The position numbers were made by a program, and so were the translations under genes. From a virus, in IMG/VR virus record IMGVR_UViG_3300021138_000075, positions 1 through 39,597 of that record: DNA of 39,597 nucleotides. The stretch is one strand, 5' to 3'. This document shows, in pieces, positions 13,174-21,386 of the stretch. Below the pieces are notes generated by a model that worked only from the letters and a program-made list of their open reading frames with translations, did no database searches and was not told the origin of the DNA. Within the stretch, counting starts at the first letter, position 1. Every line of letters begins with the position of its first letter.

Positions 13174-14547
13174 ATGAACATTATTCTCAATACAGATAGT
13201 TATAAGACCAGCCATTTCGTTCAGTACCCAGAAGGTACTACTAACGTGTTCTCATACATTGAGTCGCGTGGTGGCGAATACGACCATACACTGTTTTTTG
13301 GCTTGCAGGCATTCATCAAAGAATATCTGCTCAAGCCCATTACCAAATCGGACATTGATGAAGCTGAGGAAGTGTATCAGCTTCACGGAGTTCCCTTCAA
13401 CCGTCAGGGTTGGGAGTACATTCTGTATCATCACAATGGGCTGCTTCCGCTCAAGATCAAGGCAGTGAAAGAGGGTACGATTGTCCCCACTCATAATGTT
13501 TTGGTCACGGTGGAAAATACAGACCCCAATCTTCCGTGGTTGACCAGTTACGTGGAGACTGCTCTGCTCCGCGCAGTGTGGTACCCAACTACTGTGGCAA
13601 CTATCAGCCACAGCATTCGCAAGATCATCGCCGAGCGTCTTAAGATCAGTGCAGACAGCACCGACGGTCTGGACTTTAAACTTCATGACTTTGGTGCGCG
13701 TGGTGTCAGCAGCCTCGAAAGTGCAGGACTTGGTGGACTTGCACACCTTGTGAACTTCAAGGGTACTGATAACGTTCCGGCACTGATGTATGCTCGCAAG
13801 TACTATGGCGAGCGTATGGCGGGCTTCTCTATCCCAGCAGCAGAACACAGCACGATCACCAGCTGGGGCCGCGAGAACGAAGAGGCTGCTTACGCTAACA
13901 TGCTCAAGCAGTTTGCTAAGCCCGGCGCACTGGTCGCAGTAGTTTCGGACAGCTATGACTTGTTCAACGCTGTAGAAAATGTCTGGGGTGGTACGCTTCG
14001 CCAGCAAGTGATCGACAGTGGTGCGACCGTTGTGATTCGCCCAGACTCGGGTAATCCAGCAGACATTGTTGCTCATACTGCGGTCTTGTTGGACAAGCAG
14101 TTTGGCAGCACTGTTAACGGGCAGGGATTCAAGGTCCTCAATCATGTTCGCATCATTCAGGGTGACGGCATCAACGAGCAGAGCATCAGGGACATTCTTG
14201 CCCGTTTGCAGATTCTGGGCTTTAGCGCAGACAATGTAGCATTCGGTATGGGTGGTGCTCTGCTTCAGCACATGAATCGTGACACGCAGAAGTTTGCAAT
14301 GAAGGCTTCGGCTGCTAAGGTCAACGGTGAGTGGAGGGACGTTTTCAAAGATCCGGTCACGGACTTTGGCAAGCGCAGCAAAAAGGGTAAGTTGGATTTG
14401 TTCTACAATCACATGAATAATACTTACTCGACTGCCCGCGAAAACGAGGATCATGTTCACTTTCGTATGCTGGAAACGGTCTATGAAAATGGTAAACTGA
14501 TTCGCAATCAGTCGTTGACAGAGATCAGGGAAATTGCTAAACTGTAA
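13174..14547 (+). CDS. nadV: Nicotinamide phosphoribosyltransferase
   Basis: A 457-aa protein of the usual NAMPT/NadV length. It converts nicotinamide and PRPP to NMN. Motifs: HDFGARGVSSLESAGLGG with AHLVNFKGTD, the PAAEHSTITSWG segment with the catalytic His, VVIRPDSGNP (PRPP binding), QGDGI and FGMGG. These are the strands and loops of the type II phosphoribosyltransferase barrel. NMN then passes to NadM. The gene has the same leader as nadM and avoids TTA/CTA/TCA codons over about 400 codons, unlike the surrounding genes. The GIY-YIG gene separates it from nadM. Confidence 0.95.
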   Translation: MNIILNTDSYKTSHFVQYPEGTTNVFSYIESRGGEYDHTLFFGLQAFIKEYLLKPITKSDIDEAEEVYQLHGVPFNRQGWEYILYHHNGLLPLKIKAVKEGTIVPTHNVLVTVENTDPNLPWLTSYVETALLRAVWYPTTVATISHSIRKIIAERLKISADSTDGLDFKLHDFGARGVSSLESAGLGGLAHLVNFKGTDNVPALMYARKYYGERMAGFSIPAAEHSTITSWGRENEEAAYANMLKQFAKPGALVAVVSDSYDLFNAVENVWGGTLRQQVIDSGATVVIRPDSGNPADIVAHTAVLLDKQFGSTVNGQGFKVLNHVRIIQGDGINEQSIRDILARLQILGFSADNVAFGMGGALLQHMNRDTQKFAMKASAAKVNGEWRDVFKDPVTDFGKRSKKGKLDLFYNHMNNTYSTARENEDHVHFRMLETVYENGKLIRNQSLTEIREIAKL

Positions 14548-14583
14548 TCTCTGTACTAACCTTCACACATTGAGTTGGGAATA

Positions 14584-14811
14584 ATGAATCGTTTTGTTGT
14601 CAATAATGTTCCTACTAAAGAAGTAGAACTTTGGTGTTGGAATAACATCGGCCCCGGAGGTTCACCGTTAAGAAAAGTTGTGGGCAGTAGGGGTAGTCAG
14701 GAATACGAAGATCCGTGGGAAGGCGACTTGTGGCAACGAATTCCTACTACTTCAATCTTTATTATTAAAGAAGATCGCCATGCTTTCTGGTTTAAGTTGA
14801 GATGGGAATGA
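14584..14811 (+). CDS. Small protein, 'F-LRW' C-terminal family
   Basis: A 75-aa protein ending DRHAFWFKLRWE, with a Gly-rich middle and several Trp residues. It shares the terminal aromatic pattern with the genes at 10672, 10896, 14808 and 15348. I preferred the ATG at 14584 to the TTG at 14575; GTTGGGA is a weak ribosome site. Its TGA overlaps the next ATG (ATGA). Unknown function. Confidence 0.6.
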   Translation: MNRFVVNNVPTKEVELWCWNNIGPGGSPLRKVVGSRGSQEYEDPWEGDLWQRIPTTSIFIIKEDRHAFWFKLRWE

Positions 14812-15107
14812 CAAATTGGTATATGGATACTGAATTTAAAAATTTAATTAATCGATCTGTTAAACATGTTACACCTTTCCAGCCTAATATTAAGACTAGA
14901 GAATTCTCACCTCACTTGTCTTCTATCAATGATGCATTAAACCACGTAAAGAATTACCAAAAGGATATTGCGTTAAGAATGATGCAAGAACGCTTTCCTG
15001 GAAGTTATACTTTAGAGCAGTACTTTCATTTTGGTAGATATTTTTATAAAGTTAAATGGACTGGAAATGAAGCAGACTACACTTTTTGGATGTTGAAGTA
15101 CGCATAA
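14808..15107 (+). CDS. Small protein, 'F-LRW' C-terminal family
   Basis: A 99-aa protein with C-terminus NEADYTFWMLKYA. I placed the start at the ATG at 14808, overlapping the TGA of the gene before it; an ATG two codons upstream is also possible. The N-terminal part is helical and basic. It belongs to the family of small proteins with an aromatic-rich end listed for 10672. Unknown function. Confidence 0.6.
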   Translation: MTNWYMDTEFKNLINRSVKHVTPFQPNIKTREFSPHLSSINDALNHVKNYQKDIALRMMQERFPGSYTLEQYFHFGRYFYKVKWTGNEADYTFWMLKYA

Positions 15108-15124
15108 ATTTATAGGAAAATAAT

Positions 15125-15361
15125 ATGACAGAAGAACAAGCAGAATATAAAGCAGACCGTCCCCTAGACACTTATAGCAATCATGAAGCACTAGACCGTG
15201 TTCATTGCGTTATGGTTATGATAGAAGAACTTCTATACAACCACCCATACTTTGAACAAAATAAAAAAGCAAAGTATTTTATAGAGTTAGCAGAAGATCA
15301 TCTTGCCAGAGCCTACCAAATGATAGGTGTAGGACACTTGACCGACGATGCAAAAAGTTAA
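15125..15361 (+). CDS. Hypothetical helical protein (78 aa)
   Basis: A 78-aa protein with AGGAAAA 6 nt before the ATG. It is predicted to be mainly helical (ALDRVHCVMVMIEELL, IELAEDHLARAYQMI). It lacks the aromatic end of its neighbours. It overlaps the next ORF by 14 bp. No function recognised. Confidence 0.6.
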   Translation: MTEEQAEYKADRPLDTYSNHEALDRVHCVMVMIEELLYNHPYFEQNKKAKYFIELAEDHLARAYQMIGVGHLTDDAKS

Positions 15362-15536
15362 CCACTCGTACAACTTTCTTAAAAAGAAAGAAGATCCCAG
15401 AGACATTGTAAAATGGTGCCGCCGAAATTTCGGTGACAGAGGTGCTGGTTGGGACTTTTATTTGACTAGAGGATGTGTTAATATAGAAATCTGGGAGCAT
15501 AAGTATGAAGTTATGTGGAAGTTGTGGAAAGAATAA
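15348..15536 (+). CDS. Small protein, 'F-LRW' C-terminal family
   Basis: A 62-aa basic protein starting at an ATG inside the end of the previous ORF. Its last residues, IEIWEHKYEVMWKLWKE, fit the aromatic/charged ending of the genes at 14584 and 14808. It ends directly against the exonuclease start (TAA then ATG). Unknown function. Confidence 0.55.
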   Translation: MQKVNHSYNFLKKKEDPRDIVKWCRRNFGDRGAGWDFYLTRGCVNIEIWEHKYEVMWKLWKE

Positions 15537-16067
15537 ATGGATATAATGATCGACATTGAAAGTTTAGATACTAGCCCCTATTGCGTTATTCTAACGATAG
15601 GTGCAGTAGCATTCGACCCTAAAGGCAAGGGCATTGTCGAGCGTTTAGAATTGCGTCCTACTATTGAAGAGCAAACAGAAAAGTTCAACAGAATTATCAA
15701 TGATGATACTATTAGATGGTGGAGTGAACAGTCACCCGCTGCAATAGATGAAGCAATGAGCGATAGAGATCGTATCTCATTTGCAGAAGCAATGGACAAA
15801 CTTTATAAGTTTTGTTGGAATCGCAGAGCAATTTGGAGTCATGGTGCAGGATTCGACGTAGTTGCTATGGAAACTGCTTTTAGGCAGTTAGAAATGCCTA
15901 TTCCCTGGCCCTTTTATACTATAAGAGATACCAGAACACTCTACGAACTCGCACGGGTAAAACTAAGAGATGGTGGACATGTTACTACGCACAAGGCTAT
16001 CGAAGACGCTGAACGTCAGGCTATCGTAGTACAAGAAGCATACAGGAAACTAAATCTTGCAAATTAA
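15537..16067 (+). CDS. dexA: DexA-like 3'-5' exonuclease
   Basis: A 176-aa DnaQ-fold exonuclease. Motif ExoI is IDIESL (Asp6, Glu8). The signature WWSEQSP, around residues 61-67, resembles WWKNQSP of T4 DexA as I remember it. ExoII is SHGAGFDVVAME with Asp107, and ExoIII is HKAIEDAERQA with His152 and Asp157. T4 DexA degrades single-stranded DNA from the 3' end; relatives also act on RNA. It is about 50 residues shorter than T4 DexA. It overlaps the following mini-DnaE-like gene. Confidence 0.85.
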   Translation: MDIMIDIESLDTSPYCVILTIGAVAFDPKGKGIVERLELRPTIEEQTEKFNRIINDDTIRWWSEQSPAAIDEAMSDRDRISFAEAMDKLYKFCWNRRAIWSHGAGFDVVAMETAFRQLEMPIPWPFYTIRDTRTLYELARVKLRDGGHVTTHKAIEDAERQAIVVQEAYRKLNLAN

Positions 16068-16632
16068 AAGCGACATTGACATAGACTTAGCAGACCGAAG
16101 CAAACTACTTTCTATTATCAAGCATATACCTGCGGCTATGTTAAACGTTGATCCAATTAGAAAACACGCAACTGGTGTACACATTACTGAGATTCCATAC
16201 GATCCAATTCATGACATGGCTTCTATTGATTACAAAGAAGCAGAAAGACGCGGGTACTTTAAATTAGATTTACTGAATGTTCACGTTTACGACCATATAA
16301 AAAGCGAAGAACATTTAGTTAGTTTGATGCGGGAACCAAACTGGGCTAAATTATATGACCCCATTTTTGTAGAAAAACTAATACACTTGAGCAATCACTT
16401 TTATGCAATCAAGCGAATGCCCGAACCTATTAACAGTATACCCCGTCTTGCTATGTTCTTGGCTGCGATCAGACCTAGCAAAAAACATTTGATAGGTAAG
16501 AAGTTTAAAGAAGTTAGTGAAACAGTGTGGGATAAGGACCCGAGTGGATACGTATTCAAGCGTTCGCATAGCCTAGCTTACGCACAACTTGTAGTAATCC
16601 ATATGAACTTGCTAGAAGAGCAAAGACAATAA
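16057..16632 (+). CDS. Miniature DnaE-like (DNA polymerase III alpha-like) protein
   Basis: A 191-aa protein with motifs in the order found in bacterial DnaE: DIDIDLADR (residues 6-14; DnaE has PDIDIDF with catalytic Asp), HATGVHI (about 38-44; cf. HAAGVVI), FKLDLLNVHVYDHI (about 68; cf. KFDFLGLKTL) and KRSHSLAYAQLVVIHM (near the C-terminus; cf. KSHAAAYA). The whole polymerase is reduced to about one sixth of normal length. I used the TTG at 16057 because later starts would remove the DIDID motif. Whether it can polymerise is doubtful; a regulatory or nucleic-acid-binding role is possible. Confidence 0.65.
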   Translation: MQIKSDIDIDLADRSKLLSIIKHIPAAMLNVDPIRKHATGVHITEIPYDPIHDMASIDYKEAERRGYFKLDLLNVHVYDHIKSEEHLVSLMREPNWAKLYDPIFVEKLIHLSNHFYAIKRMPEPINSIPRLAMFLAAIRPSKKHLIGKKFKEVSETVWDKDPSGYVFKRSHSLAYAQLVVIHMNLLEEQRQ

Positions 16633-16976
16633 TGCAACCAAGAATCGAAACAACGAATTCTTTTCCTGTAAGTATTTTTATAGCAGGCCATTATCACAGG
16701 GCCCGTAAATGCGCCAGGCAATACTGCGACGCAATAGGTTATTGTGTAACAGTTACACGCACGGTCTATGTCTACACAGGTGGTGAAGAAGATGGGGTAA
16801 TTATTGGACTTATCAATTACCCGAGATTCCCTGCTAGCAGGCAACAAATCATGGAACACGCTGAAAGATTGGGCGTGCTTCTTTGCAAAGAATTGGGGCA
16901 AGAATCATTCAGTATTCAAAACCCAGAAACTACTACTTGGTTTAGTTACCGATCAGAGGATACTATTAATGTTTAG
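16632..16976 (+). CDS. Hypothetical protein (114 aa)
   Basis: A 114-aa protein with an N-terminal strand (VSIFIAGHYHRARKCARQYC), a central VTVTRTVYVYTGGEEDGVIIG and LINYPRFP. I have a sense of seeing this pattern in other marine T4-like phages, but I cannot assign a function. Its ATG overlaps the upstream TAA. Its end overlaps the deformylase start by 8 bp. Confidence 0.6.
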   Translation: MQPRIETTNSFPVSIFIAGHYHRARKCARQYCDAIGYCVTVTRTVYVYTGGEEDGVIIGLINYPRFPASRQQIMEHAERLGVLLCKELGQESFSIQNPETTTWFSYRSEDTINV

Positions 16977-17460
16977 TCTTTTAAAAGAAAACGATCCCTT
17001 ACTGTTAGAAGTAAGCGAACCTTGGGATTTTGATACTGACGGAGATCCAAATGATCTAGTTAGAAACATGATCAAACTTATGTTTGAAAGTAACGGCATA
17101 GGCTTGTCTGCCATACAGGTAGGGATTAAAAAGCGCATCTTTATTATGGGTAATGAGCATAATTTAATAGCCTGTATAAACCCTAAAATCTTAGAATCTG
17201 TAGGGGAAATCAGAGACACAGAAGGTTGCTTGAGTTTCCCGAATCTTTGGTTGATGGTTAACCGAGCAGAAACAGTCAAAGTTTCTTACACTAATCTTAG
17301 GGGCGAAACGGTAGAACAAGAATTTTCTGGGCTACAAGCCAGAGTTTTTCAGCATGAGTATGATCACCTAGACGGAGTGTGTTTTGTTACTAAAGTAGGA
17401 CCTGTGCAATTAGACAGGGCTAAAGAAAAGCGAAAGAAACGAACTAAGGCATCTTCTTAA
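16969..17460 (+). CDS. def: Peptide deformylase
   Basis: A 163-aa zinc/iron peptide deformylase. All three motifs are present: GIGLSAIQ at 43-50, EGCLSFP at 85-91 with metal-ligand Cys87, and HEYDH at 129-133. It removes formyl from the N-terminus of new proteins. Phage-encoded copies are known in cyanophages and others, possibly speeding processing of phage or host photosystem proteins. The true start is the ATG at 16969, inside the previous gene; the open frame further upstream is an overlap. The C-terminus is basic (KEKRKKRTK). Confidence 0.93.
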   Translation: MFSLLKENDPLLLEVSEPWDFDTDGDPNDLVRNMIKLMFESNGIGLSAIQVGIKKRIFIMGNEHNLIACINPKILESVGEIRDTEGCLSFPNLWLMVNRAETVKVSYTNLRGETVEQEFSGLQARVFQHEYDHLDGVCFVTKVGPVQLDRAKEKRKKRTKASS

Positions 17461-17824
17461 CTAGAGTAATACTTTTTCTTTTAATTCGGCGTTTGTTGAT
17501 TTCTGAGATGCTGACTACTGGGCCGTGTATAATAGTTAGACTTTTGTTTACAAATGTTCTTAGATAAACTTTGAACGGGTCCCATTCTTGCTTTAAGAAT
17601 AGATTTATGGGTATAGTTCTGTTACTCTCCCACCACCAAGCGTCGCCCAAATTCAAGAATTTTTCTTTTGCTGCGGCGTCTATGATAGCCCCATAATCAT
17701 AAATCGTAGTGACTAAATCATCACGATTTTGTACTATGCCTACATAGTCTTGACCGGCATAGGAGCACACCGTTATAAACGGGTGATTTTCACTTAATTT
17801 TTTGAAAAAGTCTTTCGCTACCAT
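17444..17824 (-). CDS. Hypothetical late protein (126 aa)
   Basis: A 126-aa minus-strand protein. It contains GDAWWWESNRTIPINLFL and ends in a basic tail (KRRIKRKS). A late-promoter-like AGTAAATA lies 9 nt before the ATG at 17824. Its end overlaps the deformylase stop by 17 bp on the opposite strand. I recall similar WWWESNR sequences in other T4-like genomes but no function. Confidence 0.6.
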   Translation of the reverse strand: MVAKDFFKKLSENHPFITVCSYAGQDYVGIVQNRDDLVTTIYDYGAIIDAAAKEKFLNLGDAWWWESNRTIPINLFLKQEWDPFKVYLRTFVNKSLTIIHGPVVSISEINKRRIKRKSITLVKKMP

Positions 17825-17833
17825 TATTAAGTA

Positions 17834-17841
17834 TATTTACT
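17834..17841 (-). promoter_or_regulatory. Late-promoter-like element
   Basis: AGTAAATA on the minus strand, 9 nt before the ATG at 17824. Confidence 0.5.
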
Positions 17842-17871
17842 CGACTTTGCCCATTGTTAATATTTTATGTG

Positions 17872-17879
17872 AATAAATA
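17872..17879 (+). promoter_or_regulatory. Late-promoter-like element
   Basis: AATAAATA upstream of the structural gene at 17900; AAGGAG follows at 17885-17890. Confidence 0.6.
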
Positions 17880-17899
17880 CTTGCAAGGAGCAGAAACCA

Positions 17900-18721
17900 G
17901 TGTACACAACCCCAGTATTTTTATTCATTCAACGAAACATAGTTGTTGTACTGTCAGGACCGTCCCCAAGGAGATTTATGCCAGTATATGCTAAGCCTTT
18001 AACCCTGCACAAGGGTGTAGACAATCAATTACAATTTCAGTTCTTGAACCAAGATCAGAAACCTGTAGATGTTACAGGGCTTGAAATAACTTTTAGAGCA
18101 ATAGATCAAACGGGTTCGACTATACTGTTTCAAAAAGCACTAGATCCTGTATACTCTGTTAATGGTATAATGCAACTTAATCTAGACTTGAGTACTCTAG
18201 TTCCTATCACTGCACAGCAATGCTTCTACACACTGTCTATTCCTTCGCAAACAGGCAATGCAACTTATCCTGTATATGTTGATGCTCAAGCGCAGGCTAG
18301 AGGTGATTTATACATAGTTAATTCTGTATTACCTAGCGTTACTCAGTCATTAAGCGTAAGCATTCCTACTACTCAGGGAATTCCTGGCATATACGGGCCT
18401 TACACATTCAACTCTAATAATCAGCCGCTATTTGGAACTAACTCTACAGTTTGGTTTAGCAGCATAATCACTAACGATAATAACCCAATCTTAACTATGC
18501 AAATTCAGTACTACCAGTATACTGGAAACATTGGCATTATGGGTAGTTGCACGGGCAATAGTGATTGGGCTCCTATTCAAACATTCTCATATGCTAATGT
18601 TACAGACACATATGGGTACGTATTGAATGGATTCTATCCATATGTACAAGTAGCATTTGAAGCAAACGCTAACAATATAGCGAACGGATTCGACATTTTA
18701 TCCAACATTTACGCCAGATAA
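17900..18721 (+). CDS. Virion appendage protein, BppU-like N-terminus
   Basis: A 273-aa protein. After a hydrophobic N-terminus, LTLHKGVDNQLQFQFLNQ and PVDVTGLEITFRAID resemble the N-terminal domain of baseplate-upper/tail-appendage proteins. The rest is a beta-rich, Asn/Thr/Gln-rich region (TQGIPGIYGPYTF). GTG at 17900 has AAGGAG with good spacing and follows a late promoter. The ATG at 17978 also has AAGGAG 4 nt before it, so translation could start at either; I prefer the longer form because the N-terminal block looks familiar from relatives. Its role is as a virion protein; exact position unknown. Confidence 0.7.
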   Translation: MYTTPVFLFIQRNIVVVLSGPSPRRFMPVYAKPLTLHKGVDNQLQFQFLNQDQKPVDVTGLEITFRAIDQTGSTILFQKALDPVYSVNGIMQLNLDLSTLVPITAQQCFYTLSIPSQTGNATYPVYVDAQAQARGDLYIVNSVLPSVTQSLSVSIPTTQGIPGIYGPYTFNSNNQPLFGTNSTVWFSSIITNDNNPILTMQIQYYQYTGNIGIMGSCTGNSDWAPIQTFSYANVTDTYGYVLNGFYPYVQVAFEANANNIANGFDILSNIYAR

Positions 18722-18722
18722 C

Positions 18723-18751
18723 TTTACTTCATATTTGTAACAAGTTATACT
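18723..18751 (+). promoter_or_regulatory. Sigma70-like promoter, predicted leaderless start
   Basis: TTTACT at 18723-18728, 17-nt spacer, TATACT at 18746-18751, then 6 nt to the primase ATG at 18758. Confidence 0.65.
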
Positions 18752-18757
18752 CAATAG

Positions 18758-19726
18758 ATGTTTGAGATTCTATCTATTATTCCGGGCAAAAAGAAACTAA
18801 CTGGCTCTGGCTGGCATAGTTTCAATGCTGTATGCTGTCACAATCGGGGACATAAACCAGATCGCAGGATGCGGGGTGGTATAAAGTTTGACGGACCAAA
18901 TCGCTGGACAATGCACTGCTTTAATTGCAGTTTCAAGTGTGCATTCACACTGGGCAGACGAATCAACAAAAATACTGAACAGTTACTGATTTGGTGCGGT
19001 ATAGATCCAGATCAAATTTCTAAATGGAGTTTTGAAAGTCAGCAACACAAAGACTTGTTAGACTTTACAAATGGCAAGCGCAAACTCAGAAGGCTAAAAT
19101 TCAAAGAAGTTACTTTGCCCGAAGGGGAAATGCTAGATGATCGCAATCCTATGCACAAAGTATATGTTGATTATCTGCATAAGAGGGGACTAACTACTAG
19201 TGACTATCCGTTCTTAGTTACTCCAAACGGTGAAGGCCGTTATAAAGACAGAATCATTATTCCATATACTTTTAAGAATAAGATTGTTGGATATACTAGC
19301 AGATTTATTGACAACAAGATTCCAAAGTTCATTAATGAACAACAGCAGGGATATTTGTTTGGCTATGATTTACAAAAGACTAATTGGCAATTTTGTATTG
19401 TAGTAGAGGGTATATTCGATGCGCTAAGCATTAATGGTTGTGCAGTAATGCACAATACAATTAGCGACGAGCAAGCAGTATTACTAAAGAATTTGTATAA
19501 GAAAATAATTGTAGTGCCCGATCAAGATAAAGCAGGTTTGGAGATATGTGATAGAGCGTTAGACTTGGGATTTAGTGTTAGTTTACCCAATTGGGAAGTT
19601 AAAGATGTTAATGACGCAGTAGTAAAATATGGCAAAGTTGCTACTATGTTAAGTATTCTACAACATCAAACTAACAGCAAGATCAAAATAGAAATGAAGA
19701 GGAAGAAAATTGATAAACGACTATAA
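18758..19726 (+). CDS. 61: DNA primase, gp61-like
   Basis: A 322-aa primase. The N-terminal zinc site has Cys26/Cys27, a His pair and CFNC at 54-57. The Toprim core shows VVEGIFDALSINGC and, further on, VVPDQDKAGLEICDRAL with the DxD metal pair. T4 gp61 (342 aa) makes primers on the lagging strand together with gp41. The start is right behind a TATACT box, so the mRNA is probably leaderless. The stop overlaps the helicase TTG start. Confidence 0.88.
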   Translation: MFEILSIIPGKKKLTGSGWHSFNAVCCHNRGHKPDRRMRGGIKFDGPNRWTMHCFNCSFKCAFTLGRRINKNTEQLLIWCGIDPDQISKWSFESQQHKDLLDFTNGKRKLRRLKFKEVTLPEGEMLDDRNPMHKVYVDYLHKRGLTTSDYPFLVTPNGEGRYKDRIIIPYTFKNKIVGYTSRFIDNKIPKFINEQQQGYLFGYDLQKTNWQFCIVVEGIFDALSINGCAVMHNTISDEQAVLLKNLYKKIIVVPDQDKAGLEICDRALDLGFSVSLPNWEVKDVNDAVVKYGKVATMLSILQHQTNSKIKIEMKRKKIDKRL

Positions 19727-21101
19727 CACTGAGATACAAACGCTATTTTTGCGTATGATGGTTACAAATGCTGAGTTGTATACTCGCATTGTAAATATTA
19801 TGAATTCAAAAAACTTTGATCGCACTTTGCGACCAGTCGCTGAGTTTATTGTAGAACACACAGAGAAATATAGTATCATGCCTGATCCCACACAGATCAA
19901 GGCTACAACTGGTATGGAAATTGATCCTATACCTGAACTCAACGAAGGACATTATGATTGGTTCTTAGATGAGTTTGAACAGTTCACTAAGCGTCAAGAA
20001 CTTGAGCGGGCAATTCTTAAAGCAGCAGACTTGCTTGAGAAGGGTGAATTTGAACCAGTAGAAAAACTGATCAAAGACGCGGTACAGATTAGTTTGCAAC
20101 GTGATATGGGCACAGACTACTTTGCTGATCCCAAAGAGCGATTGAACAAGTACTTTAATCAGGGCGGACAAGTAAGCACTGGCTGGCCTAAACTAGATCA
20201 AGTTATGTATGGTGGTATGAGTCGAGGGGAACTGAACATCGTTGCCGGTGGCTCAGGTTCTGGTAAGTCACTACTCATGATGAATCTTGCGCTAAACTGG
20301 CTACAGCGTGGTTTGAGCGGGGCATATATTTCGCTTGAGTTGTCTGAGCAATTGACTTCGCTGCGTACTGACGCAATGTTGACCAACATGAGTACCAAAG
20401 AGATTAGAAAGAACATTGACGATACTGAACTTAAAGTCAAAATGGCTGGAAAGAAGTTTGGGCAGTACAGAGTAAAATCTATGCCATCTCAGTCTTCGGT
20501 AAATGCTATACGTGCATATATCAAAGAAGTGCAAATTCAAACTGGGATTAAGATCGACTTTGTTATGATAGATTATCTTGATCTGGTTATGCCCTCTACC
20601 ACAAAAGTTGATCCTAGTGATCAGTTTATTAAAGACAAATATGTATCGGAAGAACTTAGAAATCTAGCGATTGAATTGGGTATCTTGCTAGTAACTGCTT
20701 CACAGTTGAATCGTGGGGCAGTAGAAGAAATCGAATTTGATCATAGTCATATTGCAGGTGGTATTTCAAAGATCAATACTGCTGACTTTTTGTTTGGTAT
20801 TTTTACTTCTAGGTCTATGCGTGAGCGGGGGAAATATCAGATTCAATGCATGAAATCTCGTAGTTCTACGGGTGTAGGTATGAAAATAGACTTAGACTAC
20901 AACATTGAGACTATGCGTATTACCGACGATGGGGTAGATGAAAATCCTAAAAATGACTCTCCAAGTCAAATTATGAACAAGATTAAGACGGTTTCTACGG
21001 TTTCTACAGCCCCTGTCGCCCCAGAACCCGAAACTAAGAAGATTGTAGCCGATATACATAGCACTAAACTAAAGAATTTGCTAAATCAACTAAACAAATA
21101 A
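19710..21101 (+). CDS. 41: Replicative DnaB-type helicase, gp41-like
   Basis: A 463-aa hexameric helicase. The N-terminal helical domain is followed by a RecA-like motor with Walker A GGSGSGKS near residues 178-185, the Walker B strand FVMIDYLDLV near 284, SQLNRG (motif H3-like) and AGGISKINTADFLFG. The start is a TTG with GAGGAAG 7 nt upstream, overlapping the primase end; no ATG fits better. T4 gp41 unwinds the fork on the lagging strand and binds the primase. An acidic, Pro/Val-rich linker precedes the C-terminus. Confidence 0.92.
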   Translation: MINDYNTEIQTLFLRMMVTNAELYTRIVNIMNSKNFDRTLRPVAEFIVEHTEKYSIMPDPTQIKATTGMEIDPIPELNEGHYDWFLDEFEQFTKRQELERAILKAADLLEKGEFEPVEKLIKDAVQISLQRDMGTDYFADPKERLNKYFNQGGQVSTGWPKLDQVMYGGMSRGELNIVAGGSGSGKSLLMMNLALNWLQRGLSGAYISLELSEQLTSLRTDAMLTNMSTKEIRKNIDDTELKVKMAGKKFGQYRVKSMPSQSSVNAIRAYIKEVQIQTGIKIDFVMIDYLDLVMPSTTKVDPSDQFIKDKYVSEELRNLAIELGILLVTASQLNRGAVEEIEFDHSHIAGGISKINTADFLFGIFTSRSMRERGKYQIQCMKSRSSTGVGMKIDLDYNIETMRITDDGVDENPKNDSPSQIMNKIKTVSTVSTAPVAPEPETKKIVADIHSTKLKNLLNQLNK

Positions 21102-21115
21102 ATCCCTGAATTTCC

Positions 21116-21123
21116 GATAAATA
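21116..21123 (+). promoter_or_regulatory. Late-promoter-like element
   Basis: GATAAATA in the context CCGATAAATACTT, the same extended form as at 38402. Followed by AGGA and the ATG at 21141. Confidence 0.65.
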
Positions 21124-21140
21124 CTTCATAGGACCTTTGT

Positions 21141-21386
21141 ATGCAAAGAAAAACTAGAAGTCTGTTGGAAGAATTAGAAGCGATCGGCAGTAATCGTGAT
21201 ATTAACCATATCATAGAAAGCCGAGCCAATAATGTGATCGCCAGCGCAATAAATTTGCTAGAGCTTATTAGCAAACACTATCCTGGCGAGAAAGCGGAAA
21301 TCTTAGAAAAGAAGCTGCTAAGTTCCATAAAGAGCAAGGACCAAAACAGGTTCTCTAAGTCTTTAAGGAAGAAAAATGAGATTTGA
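21141..21386 (+). CDS. Hypothetical late protein (81 aa)
   Basis: An 81-aa helical, charged protein: RSLLEELEAIGSNRDINHII near the N-terminus and ASAINLLELI in the middle. It lies behind a late promoter and is followed, with an 11-bp overlap, by the 21376 gene. I suspect a structural or assembly role from its position but have no motif to support it. Confidence 0.6.
   Translation: MQRKTRSLLEELEAIGSNRDINHIIESRANNVIASAINLLELISKHYPGEKAEILEKKLLSSIKSKDQNRFSKSLRKKNEI

Noticed and set aside
13252-14460. 402-aa antisense ORF opposite nadV
   Set aside because: It is codon-aligned with nadV and open only because nadV avoids TTA/CTA/TCA. No domain, promoter or ribosome site.
14519-14555. Inverted repeat around the nadV stop as a terminator
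   Set aside because: The 7-bp arms enclose a loop of about 20 nt and no T run follows.
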